This document shows, in pieces, positions 26,954 through 35,451 of a DNA stretch of 39,523 nt. Source of the DNA: Methylorubrum populi (GTDB lineage Bacteria > Pseudomonadota > Alphaproteobacteria > Rhizobiales > Beijerinckiaceae); the NCBI GenBank assembly GCA_020741775.1, contig DYYG01000054.1:1-39523 (forward strand), read 5' to 3'. A program made the translations under genes and the position numbers. Below the pieces are notes generated by a model. It was not told the DNA's origin. It worked only from the letters and a program-made list of their open reading frames with translations, and ran no database searches. Numbering within the stretch: the stretch's first letter is position 1; each line of letters begins with the position of its first letter.

Positions 26954-27059
26954 TCGCCCCGCCCCCGTGTCACCCCCGCCTTGCGCGGGAGGCGGCTTGA
27001 CCAGGGGTGCCGGCTCTGCGTTACAGCCGCCAAGCCCTGTCAGCCCGTAGGAGTGACGC

Positions 27060-27287
27060 GTGACCACGACGATCGACTCGGATCAAAAGCTCCACCTCGT
27101 CTTCGGCGGCGAGCTGGAAGACGTTTCCGGCGTGCGGTTCCGCGACGTGAAGGATCTCGACATCGTCGGCGTCTTTCCCGACTACACTTCGGCCCAGACG
27201 GCGTGGCGCTCCAAGGCCCAGGCCACCGTGGACAGCGCCCAGACCCGCTACTTCATCGTCCACCTGCACCGTCTGCTCGAACCGTGA
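27060..27287 (+). CDS. DUF4170 small protein
   Basis: A 75-residue soluble protein. The second half, FPDYTSAQTAWRSKAQATVD followed by AQTRYFIVHLHRLL, matches the alphaproteobacterial DUF4170 family as I remember it; the beginning (LHLVFGGEL) fits its first strand. The start is GTG, preceded by TAGGAG at 7-12 nt. Its function is unknown. It sits between xseA and prs on the same strand. Confidence 0.8.
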   Translation: MTTTIDSDQKLHLVFGGELEDVSGVRFRDVKDLDIVGVFPDYTSAQTAWRSKAQATVDSAQTRYFIVHLHRLLEP

Positions 27288-27441
27288 GCGGAAACGGGGG
27301 CGAAACGGCCTCCCATGAAGCCATTGTGACGGCCGGGCACCGCTGGTATGAGCCACGCGGCCGGATGCTCGTGCGGTCTCGGACGTATTGTTTCGCGCGC
27401 GTCCCGCGAATGACTGAACAAAGAGCCGAGAGTCACCCGGC

Positions 27442-28386
<945 letters not shown>

Positions 28387-28399
28387 GAAACGACCGGGT

Positions 28400-28418
28400 G
28401 CCGGGGCGCGGCCCCGGC
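28400..28418. terminator. GC-rich hairpin between prs and the Gre-family gene
   Basis: GCCGGGGC and GCCCCGGC form a perfect 8-bp stem around GCG, 14 bp after the prs stop and before the convergent gene's end. There is no U tract, so it is a candidate bidirectional terminator. Confidence 0.5.
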
Positions 28419-28454
28419 CCCGTGACAGGACGCGTCCTTTCGAACCGTCTCTTC

Positions 28455-28916
28455 TCAGCGGATCTCCGCGATCTCGAAATCGTGGCCATTCACCGTCACC
28501 GTGTCGCCGACCCCCTTGCCGGTCAGCGCGCGGGCCAAAGGCGCGACATAGGAGATCGAACCGGCGGCCGGATCGGCCTCGTCCTCACCGACGATGCGGA
28601 AGGTCTGCCGGGTGTCGTCCTCGCGCAGAACCGTCACGGTGGCGCCGAAACGCACGACATCGTCGTCGAAAGCCTCCACCAGCTGCGCCGAGTTCTTCCG
28701 GGCGCTCCAGTAGCGCAGGTCGCGCGAGACGCGGGCATGATCGGCCTTGTCCTCGGGCGAGAGGCCGGACAGCTCCGCTTCGAGCCGCGCCACCTCGGCC
28801 TCGATCTGGGCCAGGCCCTCGGGGGTCACGAAGTTCGTGTCGGAGGAGATCGGACGATCGGGTAGGTCCTCGAAGGCCTCTCCGCCTTCGGGCTCACGGA
28901 CGAATGCTCTGCTCAT
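28455..28916 (-). CDS. GreA/GreB-family RNA polymerase secondary-channel protein
   Basis: A 153-residue protein. An N-terminal coiled coil (about 31-80) precedes a C-terminal FKBP-like domain (about 85-150) with FRIVGEDEADP, SYVAPLARALTGKGVGD, like GreB. Canonical Gre factors carry an acidic tip (GDLSENAEY-like). Here the tip region reads RVSRDLRYWSARKNSAQ, without the Asp/Glu-Asn motif, so transcript-cleavage stimulation may be absent or changed. The start ATG gives MSRAFVREPEGG, usual for this Rhizobiales subgroup. It is convergent with prs. Confidence 0.87.
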   Translation of the reverse strand: MSRAFVREPEGGEAFEDLPDRPISSDTNFVTPEGLAQIEAEVARLEAELSGLSPEDKADHARVSRDLRYWSARKNSAQLVEAFDDDVVRFGATVTVLREDDTRQTFRIVGEDEADPAAGSISYVAPLARALTGKGVGDTVTVNGHDFEIAEIR

Positions 28917-28974
28917 GAGAGCCGCAACGCCCAAGGTCGCGCCGCGGTTCCGCTCCTCTCCCCTCACGCGCCTC

Positions 28975-29961
28975 TCACGCGATGGCGACGACAGTCCGGC
29001 CCCGCACCTGTCCCGCCAGCAGCCGTTCGGCGCGGCCACCGGCTTCCGCCAGGGGAACGGTCTCGCTCATCCGCGCCAGGAGCGAGCGGTCGAGGTCGCG
29101 GGCCAGCCGGGCCCAAGCCTCCCGGCGGGGCGCCTGCGGGGTCGTCACGCTGTTGATCCCGAGAAGCGCGACGCCCCGCAGGATGAAGGGCGCGACCGAA
29201 CTCGGCAGATCCATGCCCCCGGCATTGCCGCAGGCGGCGACGGCCCCGCCCGATCGCGTCATCGACAGGACATTGGCCAGGACCTTGCCGCCGACCGCGT
29301 CGATCGCGGCGGCCCACCGCTCCTTGCCGAGCGGGCGCGGCTCGCCGGCCAGGGCCTCGCGCTCCAGGATCTCCGCCGCCCCCAGCTCCTTGAGGTAATC
29401 GGCCTCGCCGCTCCGGCCGGTGGCGGCGATCACGTGCCAGCCGGCCCGTCTCAGCAGGGCCACGGCCACGGAGCCGACGCCGCCGGATGCGCCCGTCACC
29501 AGGACGGGCCCGGCCTCCGGGGTCAGCCCGTGCCGTTCGAGCGCGAGCAGGGCGAGCATCGCCGTGTAGCCCGCCGTGCCGATGGCCATGGCCTCGGCCG
29601 AGCTCAGGCCCGCGGGCAGGGGCACCAGCCAGTCGCCGCGCACCCGGGCCCGCTCGGCAAGACCGCCGAGATGGGTCTCGCCGACCCCCCAACCCGTCAG
29701 CACAACGGCGTCGCCCGGCCGGTAATCGGGATGGGAGGAGGTCTCGACGGTGCCGGTGAAATCGATGCCGGGAATCATGGGAAAGCGGCGCACCACCGGC
29801 ATCCGGCCGGTCATGGCGAGCCCGTCCTTGTAGTTCAGGCCCGAATGAGTGACCCGGACGGTCACGTCGCCGTCCATCAGGTCGGCCTCATCGACGTCGC
29901 GCAGCGCCAGCGTCTGGCCCGCCTCGCCCTTGTCGATCACCCAGGCCTTGAACGCCGCCAT
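28975..29961 (-). CDS. acuI: Acrylyl-CoA reductase AcuI-like (MDR superfamily)
   Basis: A 328-residue zinc-free medium-chain reductase of the YhdH/AcuI group, which reduces acryloyl-CoA to propionyl-CoA with NADPH. Family signs: HSGLNYKDGLAMTG, PGIDFTGTVE, GTAGYTAMLA, the NADPH loop TGASGGVGSVA, and LLGINSV. Zinc ligands are absent, as expected. A strong GGAGGAGCGGAG site precedes the start. It may feed the ethylmalonyl-CoA or propionate routes in a methylotroph; that is context inference. Confidence 0.9.
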   Translation of the reverse strand: MAAFKAWVIDKGEAGQTLALRDVDEADLMDGDVTVRVTHSGLNYKDGLAMTGRMPVVRRFPMIPGIDFTGTVETSSHPDYRPGDAVVLTGWGVGETHLGGLAERARVRGDWLVPLPAGLSSAEAMAIGTAGYTAMLALLALERHGLTPEAGPVLVTGASGGVGSVAVALLRRAGWHVIAATGRSGEADYLKELGAAEILEREALAGEPRPLGKERWAAAIDAVGGKVLANVLSMTRSGGAVAACGNAGGMDLPSSVAPFILRGVALLGINSVTTPQAPRREAWARLARDLDRSLLARMSETVPLAEAGGRAERLLAGQVRGRTVVAIA

Positions 29962-30025
29962 GCTCCGCTCCTCCCGGTCTCAGGTCGAGAGGGGGGAGCT
30001 ACGGCGGCGCTCCCTCGAATCAAGG

Positions 30026-30043
30026 CCGCCGCGAACGCGGCGG
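30026..30043 (-). terminator. Hairpin after the exported repeat gene
   Basis: CCGCCGC and GCGGCGG pair perfectly around a 4-nt loop, 4 bp beyond the stop of the minus-strand gene at 30048. No long U tract follows, so termination is probable but not certain. Confidence 0.5.
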
Positions 30044-30047
30044 GTGT

Positions 30048-30632
30048 TCAGTAGCCGTCGTAGATGCTGCCCCGCGAGAAGCCGAGGCCCACCGCCACGT
30101 CGGCCGAAGAGGCGCCGGCGATGCCGATCGCGTCCGGGATCGACCCGATTCCGAGAGGGCCGGGCTCGACGCCCGGCGCGACGGCCGGCACCCAGGCGGC
30201 ACGGGCGGGCTGCACCAGCACCCGGCGGTAGCTGGTGGCGTAGACCGGCGGCAGCGTCTCCGGGATCGTCTCCGGCGGGCGCACCAGCACGCGCCGGGTC
30301 TGCACGGCGTAGCGCGGCGGCGTGGTCACCCAGCAACCGACGAGCTGTCCGTAGGCGTCGTAGCGCGTGACCCAGCGCCGCGCGCCCGGCTCGACCAGGA
30401 CGCGCTCCGACACGGTGTCGTAGACCGGCGGCGTGGTGCGGTAGACCGTGCGCGGCGGCTGCACCAGCACCCGCTCCGGCACCGTATCGTAGACCGGCGG
30501 CGTGGTGACGCGGCGGTAGCATTCGGCACTGACGCAGCCGCCCCCGGCCTGTGCCGGCGCGGCGGCGACAGCCGGGAGGGCGGCGGCGAGCGACAGCGCG
30601 AGGAGATGGGGGCGGAGGGCAGGGGGAGCCAT
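30048..30632 (-). CDS. Exported protein with PVYDTV/ERVLV repeats
   Basis: A 194-residue protein with a Sec signal peptide (hydrophobic to about residue 27, AQA-GG cleavage). The mature part has four imperfect repeats of 25-35 residues built on TTPPVYDTV-x-ERVLVQP (VTTPPVYDTVPERVLV, TTPPVYDTVSERVLV, TTPPRYAVQTRRVLV, PPVYATSYRRVLV). A Gly/Ser-rich tail follows. Similar Tyr- and Val-rich repeat proteins occur in Methylobacterium as exported hypotheticals, possibly cell-envelope components. The function is unknown. Cys residues flank the first repeat (GGCVSAEC). Confidence 0.75.
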   Translation of the reverse strand: MAPPALRPHLLALSLAAALPAVAAAPAQAGGGCVSAECYRRVTTPPVYDTVPERVLVQPPRTVYRTTPPVYDTVSERVLVEPGARRWVTRYDAYGQLVGCWVTTPPRYAVQTRRVLVRPPETIPETLPPVYATSYRRVLVQPARAAWVPAVAPGVEPGPLGIGSIPDAIGIAGASSADVAVGLGFSRGSIYDGY

Positions 30633-31137
30633 GAAGAACCTCGGGGGTACGGCGAAGACGATCTCAAGGACGCCGCATCCCGATCAAGACATCCGGCGGC
30701 GCGTACTTTCGACGTGCAGATAGCCGCCAAGGTTGCCGCCCGGACAAGGGCGATTGTCGAAGACAGTAAAATTAACCAACGACTAAGACTACGCAGATCT
30801 GAAAACGCTTGATCGACTTGCCATCCCTGCACGGGACCGGACAGTGGGAGCGGCCGGGCGCGTGACCGGAAAGACTCTCCGGGACGGGCAGGGATGCCCG
30901 GACCGGACAGGCCGCTTGTCAGCCCATCGGCCAAGGGCTAGAGCGCTTCCAAATCGGGCGGCGGCGGTGCCCGGCTCTTGTCAAAACCGTCGCGCGAGGG
31001 GGATCGCATCCGCGCGTTCGGGCCCTCACGACATGCCCGGACCCCGGGGATTTCGTGAAGCTCGCCAAGGCGGGTGGCGGGCCGGTGAGAGGCGCCCGAC
31101 CCCGCGACAGGAAGCGGATCTAAGGACCGAACGGCCC
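30633..31137. other. Non-coding 505-bp gap upstream of fdxA
   Basis: Open frames here lack protein-like composition or ribosome sites. An AT-richer stretch at about 30745-30815 (AGTAAAATTAACC) is the likeliest place for a promoter of the exported repeat gene on the minus strand. A TAAGGA ribosome site at 31121-31126 serves fdxA. I see no RNA gene. Confidence 0.5.
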
Positions 31138-31476
31138 ATGACCTACGTCGTCACCGACAACTGCATCAAGTGCAAGTACATGGACTGCGTCGAGGTGTGC
31201 CCCGTGGATTGTTTCTACGAGGGCGAGAACATGCTCGTCATCCATCCCGACGAGTGCATCGATTGCGGCGTCTGCGAACCGGAATGCCCGGCCGAGGCGA
31301 TCAAGCCCGATACCGAGGGCAACCTCGAGAGCTGGCTGAAGCTCAACGCCGACTACGCCAAGACCTGGCCCAACATCACCCAGAAGAAGGATGCCCCCAC
31401 CGACGCCAAGGAGTGGGATGGGGTGAGCGGAAAGCTGGAGGCGCATTTCTCGCCCAATCCCGGCTCCGGCGACTGA
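31138..31476 (+). CDS. fdxA: 7Fe-8S ferredoxin FdxA
   Basis: A 112-residue ferredoxin, an electron carrier with one 3Fe-4S and one 4Fe-4S cluster. Cys9, 12, 17, 21, 25, 40, 43, 46 and 50 match the positions of Azotobacter ferredoxin I shifted by one, so the 7Fe pattern is complete. The long C-terminal part (from about 55) with WPNITQKKD is usual for FdxA. The start has TAAGGA 12 nt upstream. It precedes carD, a conserved alphaproteobacterial neighbour pair. Confidence 0.96.
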   Translation: MTYVVTDNCIKCKYMDCVEVCPVDCFYEGENMLVIHPDECIDCGVCEPECPAEAIKPDTEGNLESWLKLNADYAKTWPNITQKKDAPTDAKEWDGVSGKLEAHFSPNPGSGD

Positions 31477-31997
31477 GATCGTCCGCGCGGCCCGCTCTGC
31501 CGGGCGGCCGATCGGAGCGGGGAGACCTTGCGTCGCAGGCTCACAGGCCGGCGAGGAAAGAGGTTCTTCCCCGAAAGCGCTGCGGCCTACCTCGAAAGAG
31601 CCGCGCGCTGGCCGGACGACTCCCTTTTCGCATCGGATAAAACCTTCGATCCTCCCCAGCGGGGACGCGTTCGCGCGCCGGCAATCCTTTGATTCGCCGG
31701 CCCATTCGTGTTACATGAGGGCTCGCCGTCGCTCACGCCCGATGCGCTCCCTCCTCTCGCCCATGAAGCGGGTTCCATCACCCTGGAATAGAGGTTGGCT
31801 GCGATCGACCGCCGGAAGCATTCCGCTCCCGGTGCGTTCTTTCGTGTGGTGGGAGCAACGCGAAAGCCTGGGAACCGGCCGGCGCCGCGTCAGCGCGCCT
31901 CCGGACAAGGGCATGGGCCGGGTGTCCCACCCCGGAAGTGACGAGCGCGCGGGCGTGAGCGACGCCCCGTGTGGATGACAGTGGAGGCTCATTCCGC
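31477..31997. other. 521-bp gap before carD, probable long leader
   Basis: No convincing gene. Just after fdxA there is an imperfect GC hairpin (about 31480-31520, GCCCG/CGGGC core). A candidate promoter lies at 31689-31717, which would give carD a 5' leader of about 270 nt. Open frames inside have shadow-like composition. Confidence 0.5.
31689..31717 (+). promoter_or_regulatory. Candidate housekeeping promoter for carD
   Basis: TTGATT at 31689-31694 and TACATG at 31712-31717 are separated by 17 bp. This is the best sigma-70-like pair in the gap. Confidence 0.4.
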
Positions 31998-32585
31998 ATG
32001 ACCACAGCCAAGAAGACGACGGCAGGCCGTCAAGGCTTCAAGACCGGCGAGGCGGTCGTGTATCCGGCGCACGGCGTCGGGCGGATCACCGCGATCGAAG
32101 AGCAGGAGATCGCGGGCTACAAGCTCGAACTGTTCGTTGTCTCGTTCGAAAAGGACAAGATGGTCCTTCGCGTCCCCACCGCGAAAGCCAACAGCGTCGG
32201 CATGCGCAAGCTCGCCGAGCCCGAACTCGTCAAGAAGGCGCTGGACGTGCTGACCGGCCGCGCCCGCATCAAGCGGACGATGTGGTCGCGCCGCGCCCAG
32301 GAATACGAGGCCAAGATCAATTCGGGCGACCTGATCTCGGTCACCGAGGTGGTGCGCGACCTCTACCGCTCCGAGGCCCAGCCCGAGCAATCCTACAGCG
32401 AGCGCCAACTCTACGAGGCTGCCCTCGACCGCGTCGTGCGCGAGATCTCGTCGGTCAACAAGATCACCGAGACCGAGGCGCTCAAGCTGATCGAGCAGAG
32501 CCTCGCCAAATCACCGCGCCGGGCCAAGGCCGACGCGGAGGCCGAGGCCGATGGAGACGACGACGTGCAGGAGGAGGCGGCCTGA
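31998..32585 (+). CDS. carD: CarD/CdnL-family transcription regulator
   Basis: A 195-residue protein that binds the RNA polymerase beta subunit and steadies open complexes, notably at rRNA promoters. The RNAP-interacting domain (about 13-70) has FKTGEAVVYPAHGVGRI and VLRVPTAKA; the helical DNA-binding domain (about 75-170) has MWSRRAQEYEAKINSGD and SYSERQLYEAALDRV. The tail is acidic (EAEADGDDD). The ATG at 31998 is chosen over an in-frame ATG nine codons upstream by family N-terminus. A strong terminator follows. Confidence 0.95.
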   Translation: MTTAKKTTAGRQGFKTGEAVVYPAHGVGRITAIEEQEIAGYKLELFVVSFEKDKMVLRVPTAKANSVGMRKLAEPELVKKALDVLTGRARIKRTMWSRRAQEYEAKINSGDLISVTEVVRDLYRSEAQPEQSYSERQLYEAALDRVVREISSVNKITETEALKLIEQSLAKSPRRAKADAEAEADGDDDVQEEAA

Positions 32586-32626
32586 GGCCGCCGCCGCCTT
32601 CCCCTCGCCGCACCATCTGGATTGCC

Positions 32627-32656
32627 AAAGGGCCCGGCCATCGCCGGGCCCTTTTT
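32627..32656 (+). terminator. Rho-independent terminator of carD
   Basis: AAAGGGCCCGGC and GCCGGGCCCTTT pair perfectly around CATC, with five Ts in a row at 32652-32656. This is the best intrinsic terminator in the window, 41 bp after the carD stop. Confidence 0.93.
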
Positions 32657-32816
32657 CGTGCGCCCTCACGAGCCCTTGATAATTCCGTGCCCGACGCCAC
32701 GCGCCCGGAGGGAACAAGCGTCGCACGGATGTGTTGTGCCTCTGCCACGGATGGCCCGACTCCATGGTCCCGCTCGACGGCTGCGCCGAAGCGAGGATCC
32801 CATACGGTCCGATCCG

Positions 32817-32844
32817 AGAACGCTCGAACCAAGAACGCTCGAAC
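32817..32844. repeat. 15-bp tandem repeat just before the sigma factor start
   Basis: AGAACGCTCGAAC occurs at 32817-32829 and 32832-32844 with a period of 15 bp, ending about 14 bp before the sigma factor ATG. It would lie in the 5' end of the mRNA and could fold or bind a regulator. Confidence 0.6.
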
Positions 32845-32857
32845 GAGAGAGGCGGGG

Positions 32858-33730
32858 ATGGCAGAGATCGCGGGGATGCGGCGTCAGTTCATTCGGACAG
32901 CGATGGAGGCGCCATTCCTTGCGAGGGAGGAAGAGCGGGGGCTGGCCGTGGCCTGGAAGGAGGAGCGCGATGAGCGGGCGCTCCACCGGCTGATCTCCGC
33001 GCATATGCGCCTCGTGATCGCGCTCGCCGGCCGCTTCCGCCATTACGGCCTGCCGATGGCCGATCTGGTTCAGGAAGGCCATGTCGGCCTCATGGAGGCC
33101 GCGGCCCGCTTCGAGCCGGAGCGCGAAGTCCGCTTCTCCACCTATGCCACATGGTGGATTCGCGCCTCGATCCAAGATTACATCCTGCGCAACTGGTCGA
33201 TCGTCCGCGGGGGCACGAGTTCGGCCCAGAAAGCCCTGTTCTTCAACCTGCGCCGCCTGCGCGCCCGGCTGATGCAATCGACAGAGGAACAGGTCGGCTC
33301 CGAGATCCACGGGCGGATCGCCAGCGCCATCGGCGTGTCCCGCGAGGACGTGGCCCTGATGGATGCCCGCTTGTCCGGCCCCGACATGTCGCTCAACGCC
33401 CCTGTGGGCGAGGAGAGCGAAGCCTCCTCGGAACGGATGGACTTCCTCGTCGACGGCGCCGCGCTGCCCGACGAGACCGTCTCGGCCCTGGTCGACGGCG
33501 AACGCCGGCAGGTTTGGCTGCGGCAGGCGCTGACGGTGCTCTCGGAGCGCGAGTTGCGCATCTTGCGGGAGCGCCGCCTCGCGGAGGATCAGGCGACCCT
33601 GGAAGCCCTCGGACACCGCCTCGGCATCTCCAAGGAGCGCGTGCGTCAGATCGAGAACCGCGCCCTTGAGAAGCTGCGCCGCGCCCTGGCGGAAAAGTTC
33701 CCTCAGGCGCCGAGCAGCGTCTACGCCTGA
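32858..33730 (+). CDS. rpoH: RpoH-family heat-shock sigma factor
   Basis: A 290-residue sigma-32-type factor directing RNA polymerase to heat-shock or stress promoters. Region 2 reads AHMRLVIALAGRF and DLVQEGHVGLMEAAARFEP, then FSTYATWWIRASIQDYILRNWS. The RpoH box is AQKALFFNLR (123-132). Region 4 ends with LGISKERVRQIENRALEKLR. It starts at MAEIAGMRRQF after AGAGGCGGGG; the frame upstream overlaps carD and is not coding. Methylobacterium-type genomes carry several RpoH copies, so this could be a secondary one (RpoH2-like). Confidence 0.93.
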   Translation: MAEIAGMRRQFIRTAMEAPFLAREEERGLAVAWKEERDERALHRLISAHMRLVIALAGRFRHYGLPMADLVQEGHVGLMEAAARFEPEREVRFSTYATWWIRASIQDYILRNWSIVRGGTSSAQKALFFNLRRLRARLMQSTEEQVGSEIHGRIASAIGVSREDVALMDARLSGPDMSLNAPVGEESEASSERMDFLVDGAALPDETVSALVDGERRQVWLRQALTVLSERELRILRERRLAEDQATLEALGHRLGISKERVRQIENRALEKLRRALAEKFPQAPSSVYA

Positions 33731-33787
33731 GGCCCGCTCCGCGCCGCGCGCGGGGATCGCACCCGGCGAACCGCCCCTTCCGACGAC

Positions 33788-33833
33788 GCCTCATCCGCCC
33801 TCACGGAAACATCCGTGGGGTGGCGGATGAGGC
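33788..33833. terminator. Nested hairpin between rpoH and the LysR gene
   Basis: An outer perfect 12-bp stem, GCCTCATCCGCC and GGCGGATGAGGC, encloses an inner perfect 6-bp stem, CACGGA and TCCGTG, around AACA. It lies between convergent genes, so it probably ends both transcripts, though there is no U tract. Confidence 0.65.
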
Positions 33834-33880
33834 TTCGGCGTTGCGCGCCGATCCGCGAAGGATCGCTTCCCCTTCCGACC

Positions 33881-34852
33881 TCAAGAGGAGAGGGCGGCCC
33901 GCTCCGAGAGGCGCGACGGGCGTGCCCCGCCGCAGCGCACCTCGCCGGAGGCGGTGGCGAGCACCGCCGCCAACCGCTTCGTAGCGAAATCGATGAAGCT
34001 GCGGGCCTTGGCCGGCAGCAGCCGCGAGGTCGTGACGAAGTAAACCGGTGTCGCGGGCAGGCGCCAATCCGGCAGGACGCGCTCAAGGCGCCCCGTGGAG
34101 ACGTCGTTGTCGACATTGATGACGTTGGCGCGGGTCAGACCCTGTCCAGCCACGGCGAAGCGACGTGCGAGGCTCAACGAGTTGCAGGAGAGGGGGCCGC
34201 CCACGGTGATCGCCACCGTCTCATCCCCCCGCAGCAAAGACCATGTGGCGGAGGTGCCTTGCGTCGGCACGATGACCTGGTGCCGCTCGAGATCGAGCGG
34301 CGAGCGCGGCGGGCCGCGTTCGGCGAGGTAGCTCGGGGCACCGAAGATGCCATTTTCGACCTCGGCCACCTTGCGCACGATCAGGGAGGTCTCGCGCGGC
34401 TCCTCGATCGCGACAGCGAGGTCGTAATTGTCGCCCACCAGATCGACGGGAGCGGGCTTCAGATCGACATGGACATGGATGTGCTCGTGGAGGGCCGAGA
34501 ATTCCGTGATCACCCCCGAGAGGTGCCGCAGCACCCAGAAATCCGGCGGCGCGGCAATCTTGAGGAAGCCGCTCGGCCCCTTGGCCACGGCCATCATGTC
34601 ATCGAAGGTCCGCTGCGCCTCATCGACGAGGCGGGACACCTGGGCGAGGTAGGCCTCACCGTAGGAGGTCAGCGCCAGCTTGCGGGTGGTTCGATCGAGG
34701 AGCCGCAGCCCCACCGTCGATTCGAACATAGTAATGCGGCGCGACAGGGAAGAAATCGGCATGCCGAGCGCCGCCGCCGCTTGGCTAAAGCTTTTTCGCC
34801 GAGCGACTTCGACGAAAAGAGCCATATCGCGCAGTAGTTGAGGATGCGGCAT
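33881..34852 (-). CDS. LysR-family transcription regulator
   Basis: A 323-residue LTTR. The winged helix-turn-helix spans about 6-65 (FVEVARRKSFSQAAAALGMP, SSLSRRITMFE, RLLDRTTRKLALT), and the effector-binding domain about 90-300. This subgroup (FLKIAAPPDF, APSYLAERGPP) resembles the DmlR/AaeR-like regulators of Proteobacteria. The start at MPHPQLLRDM fits family length; a longer frame to 35152 is a shadow. The target is unknown: the divergent side has no gene for 500 bp until the tRNAs. Confidence 0.92.
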   Translation of the reverse strand: MPHPQLLRDMALFVEVARRKSFSQAAAALGMPISSLSRRITMFESTVGLRLLDRTTRKLALTSYGEAYLAQVSRLVDEAQRTFDDMMAVAKGPSGFLKIAAPPDFWVLRHLSGVITEFSALHEHIHVHVDLKPAPVDLVGDNYDLAVAIEEPRETSLIVRKVAEVENGIFGAPSYLAERGPPRSPLDLERHQVIVPTQGTSATWSLLRGDETVAITVGGPLSCNSLSLARRFAVAGQGLTRANVINVDNDVSTGRLERVLPDWRLPATPVYFVTTSRLLPAKARSFIDFATKRLAAVLATASGEVRCGGARPSRLSERAALSS

Positions 34853-35354
34853 CGTCGCGCTGTCCACCCAATCGAGACGTGACTGTGCGCTAGGCCAGCG
34901 GTCAGAAGCCACACGCAACCCTGATCGCTGTCTACCACATTCGGACATAACCCGAGCGGGCCTACCGTCGTCGACGCGGAAAAATGGTTTTTCCGAATGG
35001 AACAATCCTTCCGCAATCGTCGGCTGCATCACCCGGGATGAGCTGGACATGAGCGCCACAGCCAAGGCGCCGCGAACGGCCCTTCTCGCTGCGCGCGCAT
35101 CGACCCAGGCAGGGGTAGCGGAACGAGCCTTCCACCAGCTCCCTTTACACAAGTCTCTCTATCCCAGGAAGGCAGCGAAAAATCGCAGCGTAAAAATATC
35201 AATTATGGATCATGCACTTAACGGCGAAATTGCTGCCTCGCCCAAGCCCCAGGCCGCCTTTTTTCGAAAGAAGCGCCAGGAAGCGCAAAGACCCGCTTGC
35301 GGCCGGGAAAAGTGCCGGCTATAAGCCCGCTCGTCGCCCCAGCCGGGGCGGCAT
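34853..35354. other. 502-bp gap before the tRNA genes
   Basis: Lower GC than the flanking genes, especially at 34900-35260. Open frames here look non-coding. It holds the LysR promoter region and, at its right end, the tRNA-Pro promoter. I see nothing else. Confidence 0.5.
35297..35325 (+). promoter_or_regulatory. tRNA-Pro promoter
   Basis: TTGCGG at 35297-35302 and TATAAG at 35320-35325 with a 17-bp spacer, about 30 bp before the tRNA-Pro gene. This is the ideal spacing for a strong sigma-70-type promoter and probably drives both tRNA genes. Confidence 0.7.
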
Positions 35355-35431
35355 CGGAGTGTAGCGCAGTCTGGTAGCGCACCACGTTCGGGACGTGGGG
35401 GTCGCAGGTTCAAATCCTGCCACTCCGACCA
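35355..35431 (+). tRNA. tRNA-Pro (anticodon CGG)
   Basis: A 77-nt cloverleaf: acceptor CGGAGTG/CACTCCG, anticodon stem CCACG/CGTGG with loop TTCGGGA giving anticodon CGG, T arm with GGTTCAAATCC, discriminator A and an encoded CCA. It reads codon CCG. The 44-bp spacer to the next tRNA has a CGCCT/AGGCG hairpin. Confidence 0.97.
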
Positions 35432-35451
35432 AGAAAGAAGAGAAACGCCTA

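Noticed and set aside
30606..30812. A 68-residue frame upstream of fdxA
   Set aside because: It starts inside the exported repeat gene on the other strand and lacks a ribosome site.
31715..31978. An 87-residue frame upstream of carD
   Set aside because: No ribosome site, Arg/Ser-rich composition and no resemblance to any family; more likely leader sequence.
35049..35324. A 91-residue plus-strand frame before tRNA-Pro
   Set aside because: It ends inside the tRNA promoter, has no ribosome site and no protein-like pattern.
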